A stretch of DNA of 64,000 nucleotides. Origin: Paractinoplanes brasiliensis (lineage in GTDB: Bacteria > Actinomycetota > Actinomycetes > Mycobacteriales > Micromonosporaceae). A program made the position numbers and the translations under genes. Below the pieces are notes generated by a model that was not told the origin of the DNA, made no database searches, and worked only from the letters and a program-made list of their open reading frames with translations. The stretch's first letter is position 1. Every line of letters starts with the position of its first letter. Shown in pieces: positions 27,065 to 35,703 of this stretch. The DNA lies in contig NZ_SNWR01000001.1 of the NCBI RefSeq assembly GCF_004362215.1, positions 3,950,001-4,014,000 of the forward strand. Reading direction: 5' to 3'.

Positions 27065-27961
27065 TCACAGAGACTGCGGAGGTACGCGTGGCCCGTCGCC
27101 GGCCAGCACGAAGACGTCCTCGCCCAGCGGCTCGACCAGGCCGTCCTCGACGAGCCCGGCCAGCGCGCGGGCCCGCTGGACGTCGTCGTTCCACACCTCG
27201 TCGAGGCGCTGCCGGGGGACCGGGGCGGTCGCGTGGCGCAGCACCTCGAGCAGCAGGCCGCGCACCTGGCGATCGGTTCCGGCGTACCGCTGCGGCTTGC
27301 GGCTCGGGCCGTCGAGCGCGGGCGAGCCGTTGAGCCGCCACACGCAGACGGCCTCGAACGGGCACTCGGGGCAGCGTGGCGAGCGGGCCACGCAGACCAG
27401 CGCGCCCAGCTCCATGAAGGCGATGCTCGCGCGGGCCGCCCGGGCCGGCTCCTCGGGCAGCAACTCGGCCATGGCGACCAGGTCTGCCGCGGTCGTGCTC
27501 GGGCCCGCGTCGGGTTTGCCCTCGACGGCCCGCGACACCACGCGGCGGACGTTGGTGTCGACCACGGGGTGCCGCTGCCCGTACGCGAAGGTCGCCACCG
27601 CCCGCCCGGTGTAGGTGCCCACGCCCGGCAACGCCAGCAGCTGATCGAGATCTGAGGGCACCTCGCCGCCGTGGCGCTCGACCATGGCCACCGCGCAGGC
27701 ATGCAGGCGCATGGCCCGGCGCGGATAACCCAGCCGGCCCCACATGCGGATCGCCTCGGACGGCGGGTCGGCCGCGAGGTCGGCCGGGGTGGGCCAGCGC
27801 GTCATCCACGAGCGCCAGGCGGGCTCGACGCGGACGACCGGGGTCTGCTGCAGCATCACCTCGCTGACCAGCACACCCCAGGCTGTCGTGTCGGGCTGCC
27901 GCCAGGGCAGGTCGCGAGCATTCTTGTCGAACCACGTGATGGCGTCATCGGCGAGAGTCAT
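27065..27961 (-). CDS. mutY: A/G-specific adenine glycosylase, short form
   Basis: Removes adenine opposite 8-oxoguanine. The 298-residue protein has the catalytic-Glu motif SEVMLQQTPV, the helix-hairpin-helix LPGVGTYTGRAVATFAYG, the catalytic-Asp VVDTNVRRV and the 4Fe-4S ligands C-x6-C-x2-C-x5-C in CVARSPRCPECPFEAVC. About 70 residues follow the cluster (LLLEVLRHATAPVP...), so the NUDIX-like C-terminal 8-oxoG recognition domain of E. coli MutY is missing or reduced; this short form is usual in actinobacteria. It is divergent from the ACT-domain gene with only 21 bases between starts. Confidence 0.9.
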   Translation of the reverse strand: MTLADDAITWFDKNARDLPWRQPDTTAWGVLVSEVMLQQTPVVRVEPAWRSWMTRWPTPADLAADPPSEAIRMWGRLGYPRRAMRLHACAVAMVERHGGEVPSDLDQLLALPGVGTYTGRAVATFAYGQRHPVVDTNVRRVVSRAVEGKPDAGPSTTAADLVAMAELLPEEPARAARASIAFMELGALVCVARSPRCPECPFEAVCVWRLNGSPALDGPSRKPQRYAGTDRQVRGLLLEVLRHATAPVPRQRLDEVWNDDVQRARALAGLVEDGLVEPLGEDVFVLAGDGPRVPPQSL

Positions 27962-27982
27962 GGCAGGTCTTACTGTAGGCAG

Positions 27983-28486
27983 GTGCATGAGCTCGCCATC
28001 ACCGTCATCGGTCCCGACCGGACCGGCATCGTCGCCGACGTGGCCGAGGCGCTGGCCGGAGTCGGCGCCAACCTGACCGACTCCACCATGACCCGCCTGC
28101 GCGGCCACTTCACCATGACCCTGATCTGCACGGGGCCGTCCGTGGTTGACGCCCGGCAGGCACTGTCCGCCCTGTCCGGTGTGGTCATCGAGGTCCGCGA
28201 GGTTTCGCCTGAATCCGACAAATCCGATAAAGGCGAGCCGTACGTGGTGAGTGTCCACGGCGCCGACCGGCTCGGCATCGTCGCCGCGGTGACCCGCGTG
28301 GTCGCGGCCGCCGGCGGAAACATCACCGATCTGAGCACCCGCCTGACCGGCGCCCTCTATGTGCTCATCGCCGAGGTCGACCTGCCCGCCGGGGCCGCCG
28401 ACGAACTGGCCGAGCGGCTCGCGGTCGCCGCCGCCGAACTGGGCGTCGAGGTGACCCTGCGGCGCGCCGAATCGGAGATCCTGTGA
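27983..28486 (+). CDS. Tandem ACT-domain protein, GcvR-like
   Basis: A 167-residue protein made of two ACT domains: ITVIGPDRTGIVADVAEAL (about 4-80) and VSVHGADRLGIVAAVTRVV (about 88-165). Each has the Gly-rich ligand loop, and a short Asp/Lys linker (DKSDKG) joins them. Such proteins sense amino acids; the E. coli relative GcvR acts on glycine cleavage regulation, but the ligand here is unknown. GTG start with AGGCAGG upstream. It overlaps the peptide deformylase gene by 4 bases (GTGA). Confidence 0.85.
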   Translation: MHELAITVIGPDRTGIVADVAEALAGVGANLTDSTMTRLRGHFTMTLICTGPSVVDARQALSALSGVVIEVREVSPESDKSDKGEPYVVSVHGADRLGIVAAVTRVVAAAGGNITDLSTRLTGALYVLIAEVDLPAGAADELAERLAVAAAELGVEVTLRRAESEIL

Positions 28487-29019
28487 CGTCGCCGATCGCC
28501 TGGGACGGGCCGGAGGGCAACGTCCTCCCGGTCGTCACCGCACCCGCCACAGTGCTCAGCACGGTCGGCGACGAGGTCGACCCGGCCGACCCCGCGGTCG
28601 TGCAGCTGGCGGCCGACCTGGTCGCGACCATGCGCGTCTCGCCCGGCTGCGTCGGCCTGGCCGCCCCGCAGGTCGGGGTCGGGGTCCAGCTCTTCGCGGT
28701 GGACGTGACCGGTCACGCCAAGGCCGCCACCACCCACGGCACATTCGTGCTGTGCAACGCGAAGGTCATCGAGGCCAGCCGCTGGAAGGCCGGGCGTGAG
28801 GGCTGCATGTCGGTGCCCGACCTGACCGGCGACGTGAAGCGGGCCGGCCGCGTGGTGGTCGTGGCGACCCTGCCCGGAACCGGTGAAGAGGTCACCGTCA
28901 CCACCGACGCTTTCGAGGCGCGGGCGCTGCAACACGAGATCGACCACTGCGCCGGAAAGCTTTTTCTCGACCGTGTCGCCGGGGCACACGCCATCTACCA
29001 GCGTAAGGTCTACCTTTAG
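28483..29019 (+). CDS. def: Peptide deformylase
   Basis: Removes the N-formyl group from new proteins. The 178-residue metalloprotein has all three motifs: motif 1 GCVGLAAPQVG, motif 2 EGCMSVP with the metal-binding Cys, and motif 3 QHEIDHCAGKLF with both metal-binding His and the catalytic Glu. GTG start overlapping the ACT-domain gene. Confidence 0.95.
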   Translation: MTSPIAWDGPEGNVLPVVTAPATVLSTVGDEVDPADPAVVQLAADLVATMRVSPGCVGLAAPQVGVGVQLFAVDVTGHAKAATTHGTFVLCNAKVIEASRWKAGREGCMSVPDLTGDVKRAGRVVVVATLPGTGEEVTVTTDAFEARALQHEIDHCAGKLFLDRVAGAHAIYQRKVYL

Positions 29020-29102
29020 CGCTTTTGTTGTGAGTACGTGTCGCATAACCCCGGCGCGTCGTGACCATGTCGTGGACGCTCGGGTTTACCGTGGGCCCCA
29101 CT

Positions 29103-29855
29103 ATGCGAACGACGGTTGGTCCCCTTCCCTCCGCCGTCTACTGGCGGCGTCGTGCGGTCGTGCTGGGCGCGGTGTTGCTCGGCCTCATTGTGCTGTTCGT
29201 CTCGTGTTCGGGCGGTGACGACGACAAGGGCCAGAAACAGGGGCAAACACCGTCGTCGAACTCGTCGCAACTTCCGACGCCCGCGCCCGGCACACCCGAG
29301 CCATCGTTCCTGGACGGTCGGCCCGGCAACAACGGCCCCTCGCTGCCGGCCCCGGGCGACCTGCAGACTCAGCCCGGCGGCGCCGACGAGACGCTCCCGC
29401 CCACCGGCGGCTCGGGCGACGCCACGGGCCAGAACAACAACGTCACCGCGCCCGCCGACGGGTCCTGCGCCGACGGCGAGCTGGCGGTCACCCCGATCCC
29501 CGCGTCGACCAACATCAAGCGCGGCCAGTCGGTCCAGATCGAACTCAAGATCAAAAACACGAGCCGGCGTACGTGCTCTCGTGACGTGGGCGCCGATCCG
29601 CAGGAGCTCTACATCGACCAGGGCGGGCGCAAGTACTGGTCGTCCGACACGTGCAGCACGGCCAAGGGCGGTGACGTCCGGCAGCTCCCGCCCGGCCAGG
29701 AACTGACGTACAAGGTCACCTGGAACGGCCGCCAGTCGAGCACCTGCACCGGCGGCTCCCCGGCCGGCCCGAACCCGCCACCCGGGCAGTTCGAGCTGCG
29801 GGCCCGCCTCGGCACGCTGGTGAGCAACCCGGTCGTGCTGACCATCTCGGCCTGA
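29103..29855 (+). CDS. Membrane-anchored protein with C-terminal beta-sandwich domain
   Basis: A 250-residue protein: one N-terminal transmembrane helix (about 17-36, ending FVSCSGGDDD), a Pro/Ser/Gly/Gln-rich linker (about 40-120) and a C-terminal domain with an Ig-like pattern (GQSVQIELKIKNTSRRTC, QELTYKVTWNG, FELRARLG) and several Cys that could form disulfides. A Cys at the end of the helix might be a lipobox variant. The C-terminal part recalls BsuPI/DUF4232-type extracellular domains, but this is only resemblance. ATG 29103 chosen for proximity to the helix; 29067 is possible. Confidence 0.6.
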   Translation: MRTTVGPLPSAVYWRRRAVVLGAVLLGLIVLFVSCSGGDDDKGQKQGQTPSSNSSQLPTPAPGTPEPSFLDGRPGNNGPSLPAPGDLQTQPGGADETLPPTGGSGDATGQNNNVTAPADGSCADGELAVTPIPASTNIKRGQSVQIELKIKNTSRRTCSRDVGADPQELYIDQGGRKYWSSDTCSTAKGGDVRQLPPGQELTYKVTWNGRQSSTCTGGSPAGPNPPPGQFELRARLGTLVSNPVVLTISA

Positions 29856-30371
29856 GTGGTCGCCGCGCTCGAGCTCTACCTGGACGTGGACGCCACCCGC
29901 CGGGTCCGCGCCCTGTGGCGTGCCCTGGAGGCCGAGGGCATCCCGACCTTGGCGTCGCTGCTGAACGACAAGCACCGCCCGCACGTCTCGCTGGCCGCGG
30001 CCCGTACGCTCGAGCCGTCCACGATCGTCGAAGCGCTCGACGGCTTGACCGTGGGACGCGGCCTGACCCTTGAGCTGAACTTCGTGGGGCAGTTCGTCGG
30101 GCGGGTGCTGTGGCTGGGTGTCACGCCGACCGCTTCGCTGCTGGCCCACCATGCCGACGTGCACGCCCGGCTGGCGGCCGCCGGGGTCGAGACGTGGGAG
30201 CTCTATCAACCGGGCCGGTGGGTGCCGCACTGCACGGTGTCGATGCGCGTGCCCAATCCGCAGATGGCCCAGGCGGTGCGCCGCTGCCTCGAAATCCTGC
30301 CCCTGCACGCCACCGTGACCGGCGCCGCCGTGGCCGACCACGCCAACGGCATCGACGTCCCCCTCACCTGA
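29856..30371 (+). CDS. 2'-5' RNA ligase family (2H phosphoesterase) protein
   Basis: A 171-residue protein with the two H-x-[ST] motifs of the 2H superfamily, HRPHVSL (about 47-53) and VPHCTVS (about 123-129), in the expected symmetric alpha/beta arrangement (ALELYLDVDATRRVRALW start). Members act on RNA 2'-5' linkages or cyclic phosphodiesters; the substrate here is unknown. GTG start directly follows the preceding stop, so the two genes are probably co-transcribed. The 167 bases after it hold no recognisable gene. Confidence 0.75.
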   Translation: MVAALELYLDVDATRRVRALWRALEAEGIPTLASLLNDKHRPHVSLAAARTLEPSTIVEALDGLTVGRGLTLELNFVGQFVGRVLWLGVTPTASLLAHHADVHARLAAAGVETWELYQPGRWVPHCTVSMRVPNPQMAQAVRRCLEILPLHATVTGAAVADHANGIDVPLT

Positions 30372-30538
30372 ACCGCGATTCGGCAGCCCCTCGCCCCTCG
30401 CTCGCGCGCCCGCGGAACGCCGGGTGGCGGACTTGCCGCAGTGCCGGCCCGAACCCCGCCGCGCCTGATCCGCGCGGTCCGGGTCGGCGGCGGCGGAATG
30501 AGGACAGGCGGCGGAGGAGTGTCCGGCCCGGCAGTGAC

Positions 30539-31156
30539 TTACCGGAAGCCGGTGAAGCTCAGCAGCACCCAGCCGATCGCGGTGAACGGGACGGCGATCA
30601 GCAGGGCCAGCCCCCGCTGCGGCCACGAACGGCCGGCCAGCCAGATGACCAGCAGGCCCAGGGCGATCAGGACGAGGCTCGACTGCACCTGTCCCGAGTC
30701 GTCATAGCTGGGGTTGCCGATGCGGCGCAGCTGGATCACGGCCTCGGCGAACATGACAGCACCGGGCATGGCCAGCGCGGCGGTCTGCAGGCGTCCCGGC
30801 GTACGGGCAAGCACGCCCGCCGCCCCGAAGACTGCGCCCGCCACCACGCCGAGGCCCATCCACATCAGGGCAGTGGAGTTGTACGCGTTGGACAGGTCGT
30901 CGTTCTGGATCACCGTGGCCGCCAGGTAGTAGAACGGCACGGCGACGACCAGGCACACGATCGCCCCCACGACGCCGACGGGCAGGCTCCAGCGGAACCG
31001 GAAGGTCAGCAGGAACGCCGCCACCGCCCAGACCGCGATCGAGTTCCCCAGATCAGCGAAGGGCGACGGAACGTACTTGATCCAGACGAAGTCCAGCACC
31101 CCTAGCAGGACACCTGCCACGGGCGCCGCGACGACGGCGCTGCGATTGTTGACCAT
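30539..31156 (-). CDS. DUF6518-like multi-pass membrane protein
   Basis: A 205-residue protein with about six transmembrane helices (AAPVAGVLLGVLDFVWIKYV first, WLAGRSWPQRGLALLIAV near the end) and a short hydrophilic loop (RRIGNPSYDDSGQ). The overall pattern fits small actinobacterial membrane proteins grouped as DUF6518; this name is from memory of the family. ATG 31156 is used; no clear ribosome site is present. Function unknown. Confidence 0.6.
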   Translation of the reverse strand: MVNNRSAVVAAPVAGVLLGVLDFVWIKYVPSPFADLGNSIAVWAVAAFLLTFRFRWSLPVGVVGAIVCLVVAVPFYYLAATVIQNDDLSNAYNSTALMWMGLGVVAGAVFGAAGVLARTPGRLQTAALAMPGAVMFAEAVIQLRRIGNPSYDDSGQVQSSLVLIALGLLVIWLAGRSWPQRGLALLIAVPFTAIGWVLLSFTGFR

Positions 31157-31255
31157 GATGAGGGAGCTTACGAACGCCTCGTCGCTCCCGCATCGAACCC
31201 GCGACGGACCGCCGACCCGCACGATCCGCCGAAAGACCGATTCAGCGGCGGCGGA

Positions 31256-31279
31256 GCACCCGCGCCGTCGGGCGGGTGC
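31256..31279 (-). terminator. Hairpin downstream of disA
   Basis: GCACCCGC (31256-31263) and GCGGGTGC (31272-31279) form an 8-bp stem with an 8-nt loop, starting 24 bases past the disA stop on the minus strand. No T-run follows. Confidence 0.4.
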
Positions 31280-31302
31280 GGGCGATCAGCGCCACGGCAA
31301 CG

Positions 31303-32493
31303 TCAGACGTAGCGTTCGAGGATGGAGGCCTCGGCCAGGCGGGACAGGCCTTCGCGTACGCCCCGGGCCCGCGCGTCGCCCACGCCCTCGACCGCCTGCA
31401 GGTCCTCCACGGTGGCGCCGAGCAGGCGCTGGAGGCTGCCGAAGTGGTCGACCAGCCGGTCGACGATCTGAGTGGGCAGGCGCGGCACCTTGGCCAGGAG
31501 CCGGAACCCGCGGGGCGACACCGCCGCGTCGAGCGAGTCGGTCGCGCCGGGATAGCCGATCGCCTTGGCCACGGCGACCAGGTCGATCATCTCGGTCGCG
31601 GTGAGCAGGTCGAGCTCGACCAGCGCCTCGTCGAGCGTGCGGGCCTTGCGGCCGGTCGGCAGGTAGTCGCGGATGACCAGCGTGCGGTCGGAGTCGACCC
31701 CGGCCATCAGCTCGTCGAGCTGCAGGGCCAGCAGGCGGCCGTCGGTGCCGAGCTCGACCACGTAGCCCGAGATCTCGTCGGCGATGCGGCGCACCATCTC
31801 GAGCCGCTGGACGACGGCCACCGCGTCACGCACGGTGACCAGATCTTCGATCTCGAGGGCCGACAGGGTGCCGGACACCTCGTCGAGGCGCAGCTTGTAA
31901 CGCTCGAGGGTGGCCAGGGCCTGGTTGGCCCGCGACAGGATGGCGGCCGAGTCGTCGAGGACGTGCCGCTGCCCGTTCACGTAGAGCCCGATGATGTGCA
32001 TCGACTGGCTCACCGAGATCACCGGGAAGCCCGTCTGCTTGGCCACCCGCTCGGCCGTGCGGTGCCGGGTGCCGGACTCCTCGGAGTGGATCGCAGGGTC
32101 GGGCATGAGGTGGACGGCAGCCCGGACGATGCGGGTGCCGTCGCTCGACATGACGACCGCGCCGTCCATCTTGCACAACTCACGCAGGCGGGTCGCGGAG
32201 AACTCGACGTCGAGCGGGAAGCCGCCGGTGCAGATGCTCTCGACGACGGCGTCGTGCCCGAGCACGATCAGCGCGCCGGTGCGCCCCCGCAGGATGCGCT
32301 CGAGGCCGTCGCGCAGCGCCGTGCCGGGGGCCATGAGGGCCAGATTGGCGCGCAGGGGATCGCCGCTCACGCCGCCACCCATGAGACCGGGACCGGCGGC
32401 GGCGGTGGAAGCCGGACGCTGCGCCGATCCGTTGACGCCTGGTCGTGGCGTCGGGCTGGCGGCGGGTTTGGAACCATCGCGGTCGAGCGGCAC
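31303..32493 (-). CDS. disA: DNA integrity scanning diadenylate cyclase
   Basis: Makes cyclic di-AMP from two ATP and is slowed on branched DNA. The DAC domain contains the catalytic DGA (CKMDGAVVMSSDG) and RHRTAER motifs, preceded by the family hallmark GTALRDGLERILRGRTGALIVLG. A helical linker and a C-terminal helix-hairpin-helix (VEGVGDARARGVREGL) follow. The 396-residue reading includes an Ala/Pro-rich extension of about 35 residues. Starting at ATG 32382 instead would place DGA at the usual position near 75. radA lies 73 bases upstream on the same strand, the conserved pairing. Confidence 0.95.
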   Translation of the reverse strand: MPLDRDGSKPAASPTPRPGVNGSAQRPASTAAAGPGLMGGGVSGDPLRANLALMAPGTALRDGLERILRGRTGALIVLGHDAVVESICTGGFPLDVEFSATRLRELCKMDGAVVMSSDGTRIVRAAVHLMPDPAIHSEESGTRHRTAERVAKQTGFPVISVSQSMHIIGLYVNGQRHVLDDSAAILSRANQALATLERYKLRLDEVSGTLSALEIEDLVTVRDAVAVVQRLEMVRRIADEISGYVVELGTDGRLLALQLDELMAGVDSDRTLVIRDYLPTGRKARTLDEALVELDLLTATEMIDLVAVAKAIGYPGATDSLDAAVSPRGFRLLAKVPRLPTQIVDRLVDHFGSLQRLLGATVEDLQAVEGVGDARARGVREGLSRLAEASILERYV

Positions 32494-32566
32494 CTGGACA
32501 TTCTACGAACTGCCATCCAGGGCAACGAGCCGTGGCTCGATGAATGCTCCGTAGCGTGATGAAACG

Positions 32567-33985
32567 TCACTTACGGTCACCGCCGTGAGCGGCCGAGGCG
32601 CGCGCGGCCGACTGCAGCGCCGAGCGCAGATCACTGACCTCGATCACCTCGATGCCCCGGGGCGCCTCGGGGGAACAGCCGGGCGGCACCAGCGCCACCT
32701 TGAAGCCCAGCCGGGCCGCCTCGGCCAGCCGCCGGCCCACCGCCCCGACCCGCCGGATCTCGCCGGTCAGCCCGACCTCGCCGATCGCCACCAGGTGGGG
32801 GGCCATCGCCAGGTCGAGCCCGCCCGAGGCGACCGCGAGCGCCATCGCCAGGTCGGCCGACGGCTCGATCAAGCGGATCCCGCCGACGGTCGCCGCGAAG
32901 ACCTCGCGGTTGTAGAGCTTGAGCTGTTTGGTGCGGCGTTCGAGCACGGCCAGCACCATGGCCAGCCGGGCACTGTCGAGGCCCGACACCGTACGCCGGG
33001 GGGAGCCCTGCACCTCGGCCCCGATCAGCGCCTGCACCTCGGTGACGAGGGCACGGCGGCCCTCCATGGCCACGGTGACGCACGTGCCGGGGACGGGCTC
33101 GTTGTACCGCGTGAGGAACAGGCCGGACGGGTCGGGCAGGCTCGCGATGCCACCCTCGTGCATCTCGAAGCAGCCCACCTCGTCGGCCGCGCCGAACCGG
33201 TTTTTCACCCCGCGCACCAGGCGCAGCGAGGAATGCTTGTCACCCTCGAAGTGCAGCACGACGTCGACCAGGTGTTCCAGGACGCGCGGGCCCGCGACCT
33301 GGCCGTCCTTGGTGACGTGACCCACCAGGACGGTCGCGATGCCGCGTTCCTTGGCCACGCCCACAAGCGCCGCGGTGACCGCACGGACCTGGGTGACGCC
33401 GCCGGAGACGCCCTCTGTGCCCGGGGCGGAGATGGTCTGCACCGAGTCGACGATGAGCAGGCCGGGTTTGACCGCGTCGAGGTGGCCGAGCACGGCGCTG
33501 AGATCGCTCTCGGAGGCCAGATAGAGCCGGTCGTGAAGGGCGCCGAGCCGCTCGGCCCGCAGCCGCACCTGGCTCACCGATTCCTCGCCGCTGACCACCA
33601 GGGACGGTGTGCCCGCGCCGGCCGCCCACTGCTGGGCCACGTCGAGCAGCAGAGTGGACTTGCCCACACCGGGCTCGCCGGCCAGCAGCACAACAGCGCC
33701 GGGCACCAGTCCGCCGCCGAGCACCCGGTCGAGCTCGCCCACGTTGGTCGGCACGGCCTTGGCCGGGGCCGCGCTGATCTGGGCGATCGGGCGGGCCGGC
33801 TCGGCCGGCATGCGGGAGCTGACCACCCGGCCGGAGCCGAGCGGGGTGCTGACCGTGGACTCGATGATCGAGCCCCACTCACCGCACTCGGGACAGCGGC
33901 CCAGCCACTTGGGCGGCTGGTGGCCGCAGGCATCGCAGACGAAGGCGGGGCGGGCGGCCTTCGCGGCCGTGCGGGACGTTGTCAC
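32567..33985 (-). CDS. radA: DNA repair protein RadA
   Basis: A RecA-like branch-migration ATPase. The 472-residue protein has an N-terminal zinc finger (CDACGHQPPKWLGRCPECG), Walker A GEPGVGKST, the RadA-specific KNRFG motif (VKNRFGAADE) and a C-terminal Lon-protease-like domain (VFAATVGGIRLIEPSADLAMALAVASGG). The Lon serine-lysine dyad is not expected to be active in RadA. GTG start. It lies between a lipoprotein gene and disA, all on the minus strand. Confidence 0.95.
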   Translation of the reverse strand: MTTSRTAAKAARPAFVCDACGHQPPKWLGRCPECGEWGSIIESTVSTPLGSGRVVSSRMPAEPARPIAQISAAPAKAVPTNVGELDRVLGGGLVPGAVVLLAGEPGVGKSTLLLDVAQQWAAGAGTPSLVVSGEESVSQVRLRAERLGALHDRLYLASESDLSAVLGHLDAVKPGLLIVDSVQTISAPGTEGVSGGVTQVRAVTAALVGVAKERGIATVLVGHVTKDGQVAGPRVLEHLVDVVLHFEGDKHSSLRLVRGVKNRFGAADEVGCFEMHEGGIASLPDPSGLFLTRYNEPVPGTCVTVAMEGRRALVTEVQALIGAEVQGSPRRTVSGLDSARLAMVLAVLERRTKQLKLYNREVFAATVGGIRLIEPSADLAMALAVASGGLDLAMAPHLVAIGEVGLTGEIRRVGAVGRRLAEAARLGFKVALVPPGCSPEAPRGIEVIEVSDLRSALQSAARASAAHGGDRK

Positions 33986-34015
33986 CCCGCAAAGCTAACG
34001 GGCCGGTACGACAAC

Positions 34016-34750
34016 TTACTCGTGGTTCTCCCCGGCCTCGCCCGGCGCGCGGGAGGCCGGCGAGAGCGGGACGGCGAACGGCGCGGTCAGCTCGATCGGC
34101 TGCGACTGGCCGCTGACCTCGAAGACCAGGCTCAGCGAGTTGCCCGGCCGCAGTTCGTCGCTCAGGCCCGCGGCGACCAGCTGGGCGTCGGCCTCGGGCA
34201 GGAAGATCACGCTGCTCAGCGCGGGCAGGGTGATGCGGGCGGGCCGCAGCGAGGCGGTCGGCGCCACCGAGGGCGTGCCGGCCAGGCTGGGCGGCGTCGA
34301 CGGCTGCTCGACGCCGGTGTTCTGGTCGTTGCCGCCGCCGACCTCGTCAGGGTCGGTGCCGGTGCCGGAGGGCTCGGGGTTCGCGCTCGGCGAAGCGGCC
34401 GCGGCACTGCCGCTGAGCCCGATCTGCCGGGCCGAGACGACGCCGGCCTGCTCGTCCTGCAGCGGGCGGCTGCTGATCAGGACGGTCATTTCCTCGGTGG
34501 TCTGGTTGAACAGGCCGACCTCGATCGACGCGTCGCCGTTGGCCGGGTAACCCTCGGGGTCGTTGTAGACGACCTGGAGGTTACGGATGAGCAGGCGACC
34601 GTCGGGGCTCTGCGTGTTGAGGCCCGAGATCGGGGTCTTGAGAATGGCGGTCTCGGCAACCTGACCGGCCGAGCAGCCGGCCAGCGCGATCACGGCGACC
34701 GTGGCGACACCCGCGGCCAGTGTGACGCGGCGGGTTCCCAGCGAGCGCAT
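34016..34750 (-). CDS. Putative lipoprotein upstream of radA
   Basis: A 244-residue protein with a lipoprotein signal (VAVIALAGC) and a mature beta-rich domain interrupted by a Ser/Pro/Gly/Asn-rich linker (about 118-165). It has features such as IRNLQVVYNDPEGYPANGDASIEVGLFNQT and LSLVFEVSGQSQPIELTAPF, reminiscent of actinobacterial extracellular copper-chaperone-like lipoproteins, but lacks an obvious Met/His metal motif. ATG 34750 is chosen because GGAGG lies 6 bases upstream; the adjacent GTG at 34753 is too close. Function unknown. Confidence 0.65.
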   Translation of the reverse strand: MRSLGTRRVTLAAGVATVAVIALAGCSAGQVAETAILKTPISGLNTQSPDGRLLIRNLQVVYNDPEGYPANGDASIEVGLFNQTTEEMTVLISSRPLQDEQAGVVSARQIGLSGSAAAASPSANPEPSGTGTDPDEVGGGNDQNTGVEQPSTPPSLAGTPSVAPTASLRPARITLPALSSVIFLPEADAQLVAAGLSDELRPGNSLSLVFEVSGQSQPIELTAPFAVPLSPASRAPGEAGENHE

Positions 34751-34850
34751 CACGATCCTCCAAGCTGATCAAGCCGACACCGAAGCACACCGAACGGCGT
34801 ACGGCTCAGCCTAGAGGGCCGTGATCGGGCGCGTGCGGCGACCCGTCCAT

Positions 34851-35678
34851 TCACACCACCCGGCCACTGAAGATCAGCAGAAGAACGTCGATCAGCGCGA
34901 CGATGATCACCGCGCGGAACATGGCGACACCTCGCCCCCGGGCGCGCCGGGTGGCGTGCCAGCCGAGCGGAAGCACCACCACCGACAACGCGGCGGCCGT
35001 CCAACCCGCCCACGACGGAGGCCCCGGCGGCCCGAACACCAGCACGAGCGTCGCACTCAGCAGGAGCAGAGCGGCCGCAATGGAGGAACCAGCGGCGCCG
35101 AGCCGATGCGGCAGACCCCGTACGCCAGTGGCGGCGTCGTCGGCGAGGTCGGGCAGCACGTTGGCGAAGTGCGCGCCCCCGCCGAGCAGCGCGCCCGCCG
35201 CGACCAGCCAGGCCGGTGGCGCCGGATGTCCGGGCAGCGCGACCACCACGAACGCCGGGAGCAGCCCGAACGCCGCCAGGTAGGGCACCACCGAGAACGC
35301 TGTGAACTTGAGCGGCCAGTCGTAGAGCAGCGCGAACACGCCGACGAGCGTGATCAGGAGCGTCGCGTACGGGCCGAACGGCAGGCCGAGAAGCGGGACG
35401 GCGAGCGCCGCGACCAAACCCGAGATGCCGACCGTACGTCGGGAAACCGCCCCGGAGGCGATCGGCTTGTCCGTGCGTCCGGCGGCCCGGTCGCGATCCG
35501 CGTCGAGCCAGTCGTTCACCCAGCCCACGGCGAGCTGCGTCGCGCCCACCGCGGCGAAGACGCCCAGGATCGCCCAGCCGCGGTGCCCGGCCCCGACGGC
35601 GAGCAGAGTCATCGCGATCGTGACCGCGCCACCGGGCTCCGGGTGGGACGACTTGATCACTGCGAGCGCTCGGGACAT
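34851..35678 (-). CDS. agqB: UbiA-family prenyltransferase
   Basis: A 275-residue integral membrane enzyme with eight or nine helices. The first Asp-rich motif NDWLDADRDRAAGRTDKP binds Mg-prenyl diphosphate; the second region has ANVLPDLADDAATGVRGLPHR. Its head-to-head placement with a methyltransferase, acyl-CoA dehydrogenase and type III PKS matches the agq set described in Actinoplanes missouriensis, where, as I recall, the UbiA-like enzyme geranylates a phenolic hydroxyl. The symbol is by cluster content; substrate and regiochemistry are inference. ATG 35678 excludes 12 unlikely upstream residues. Confidence 0.8.
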   Translation of the reverse strand: MSRALAVIKSSHPEPGGAVTIAMTLLAVGAGHRGWAILGVFAAVGATQLAVGWVNDWLDADRDRAAGRTDKPIASGAVSRRTVGISGLVAALAVPLLGLPFGPYATLLITLVGVFALLYDWPLKFTAFSVVPYLAAFGLLPAFVVVALPGHPAPPAWLVAAGALLGGGAHFANVLPDLADDAATGVRGLPHRLGAAGSSIAAALLLLSATLVLVFGPPGPPSWAGWTAAALSVVVLPLGWHATRRARGRGVAMFRAVIIVALIDVLLLIFSGRVV

Positions 35679-35703
35679 GCGAGCAGTGTGGCGGGTGTGC
35701 AAG

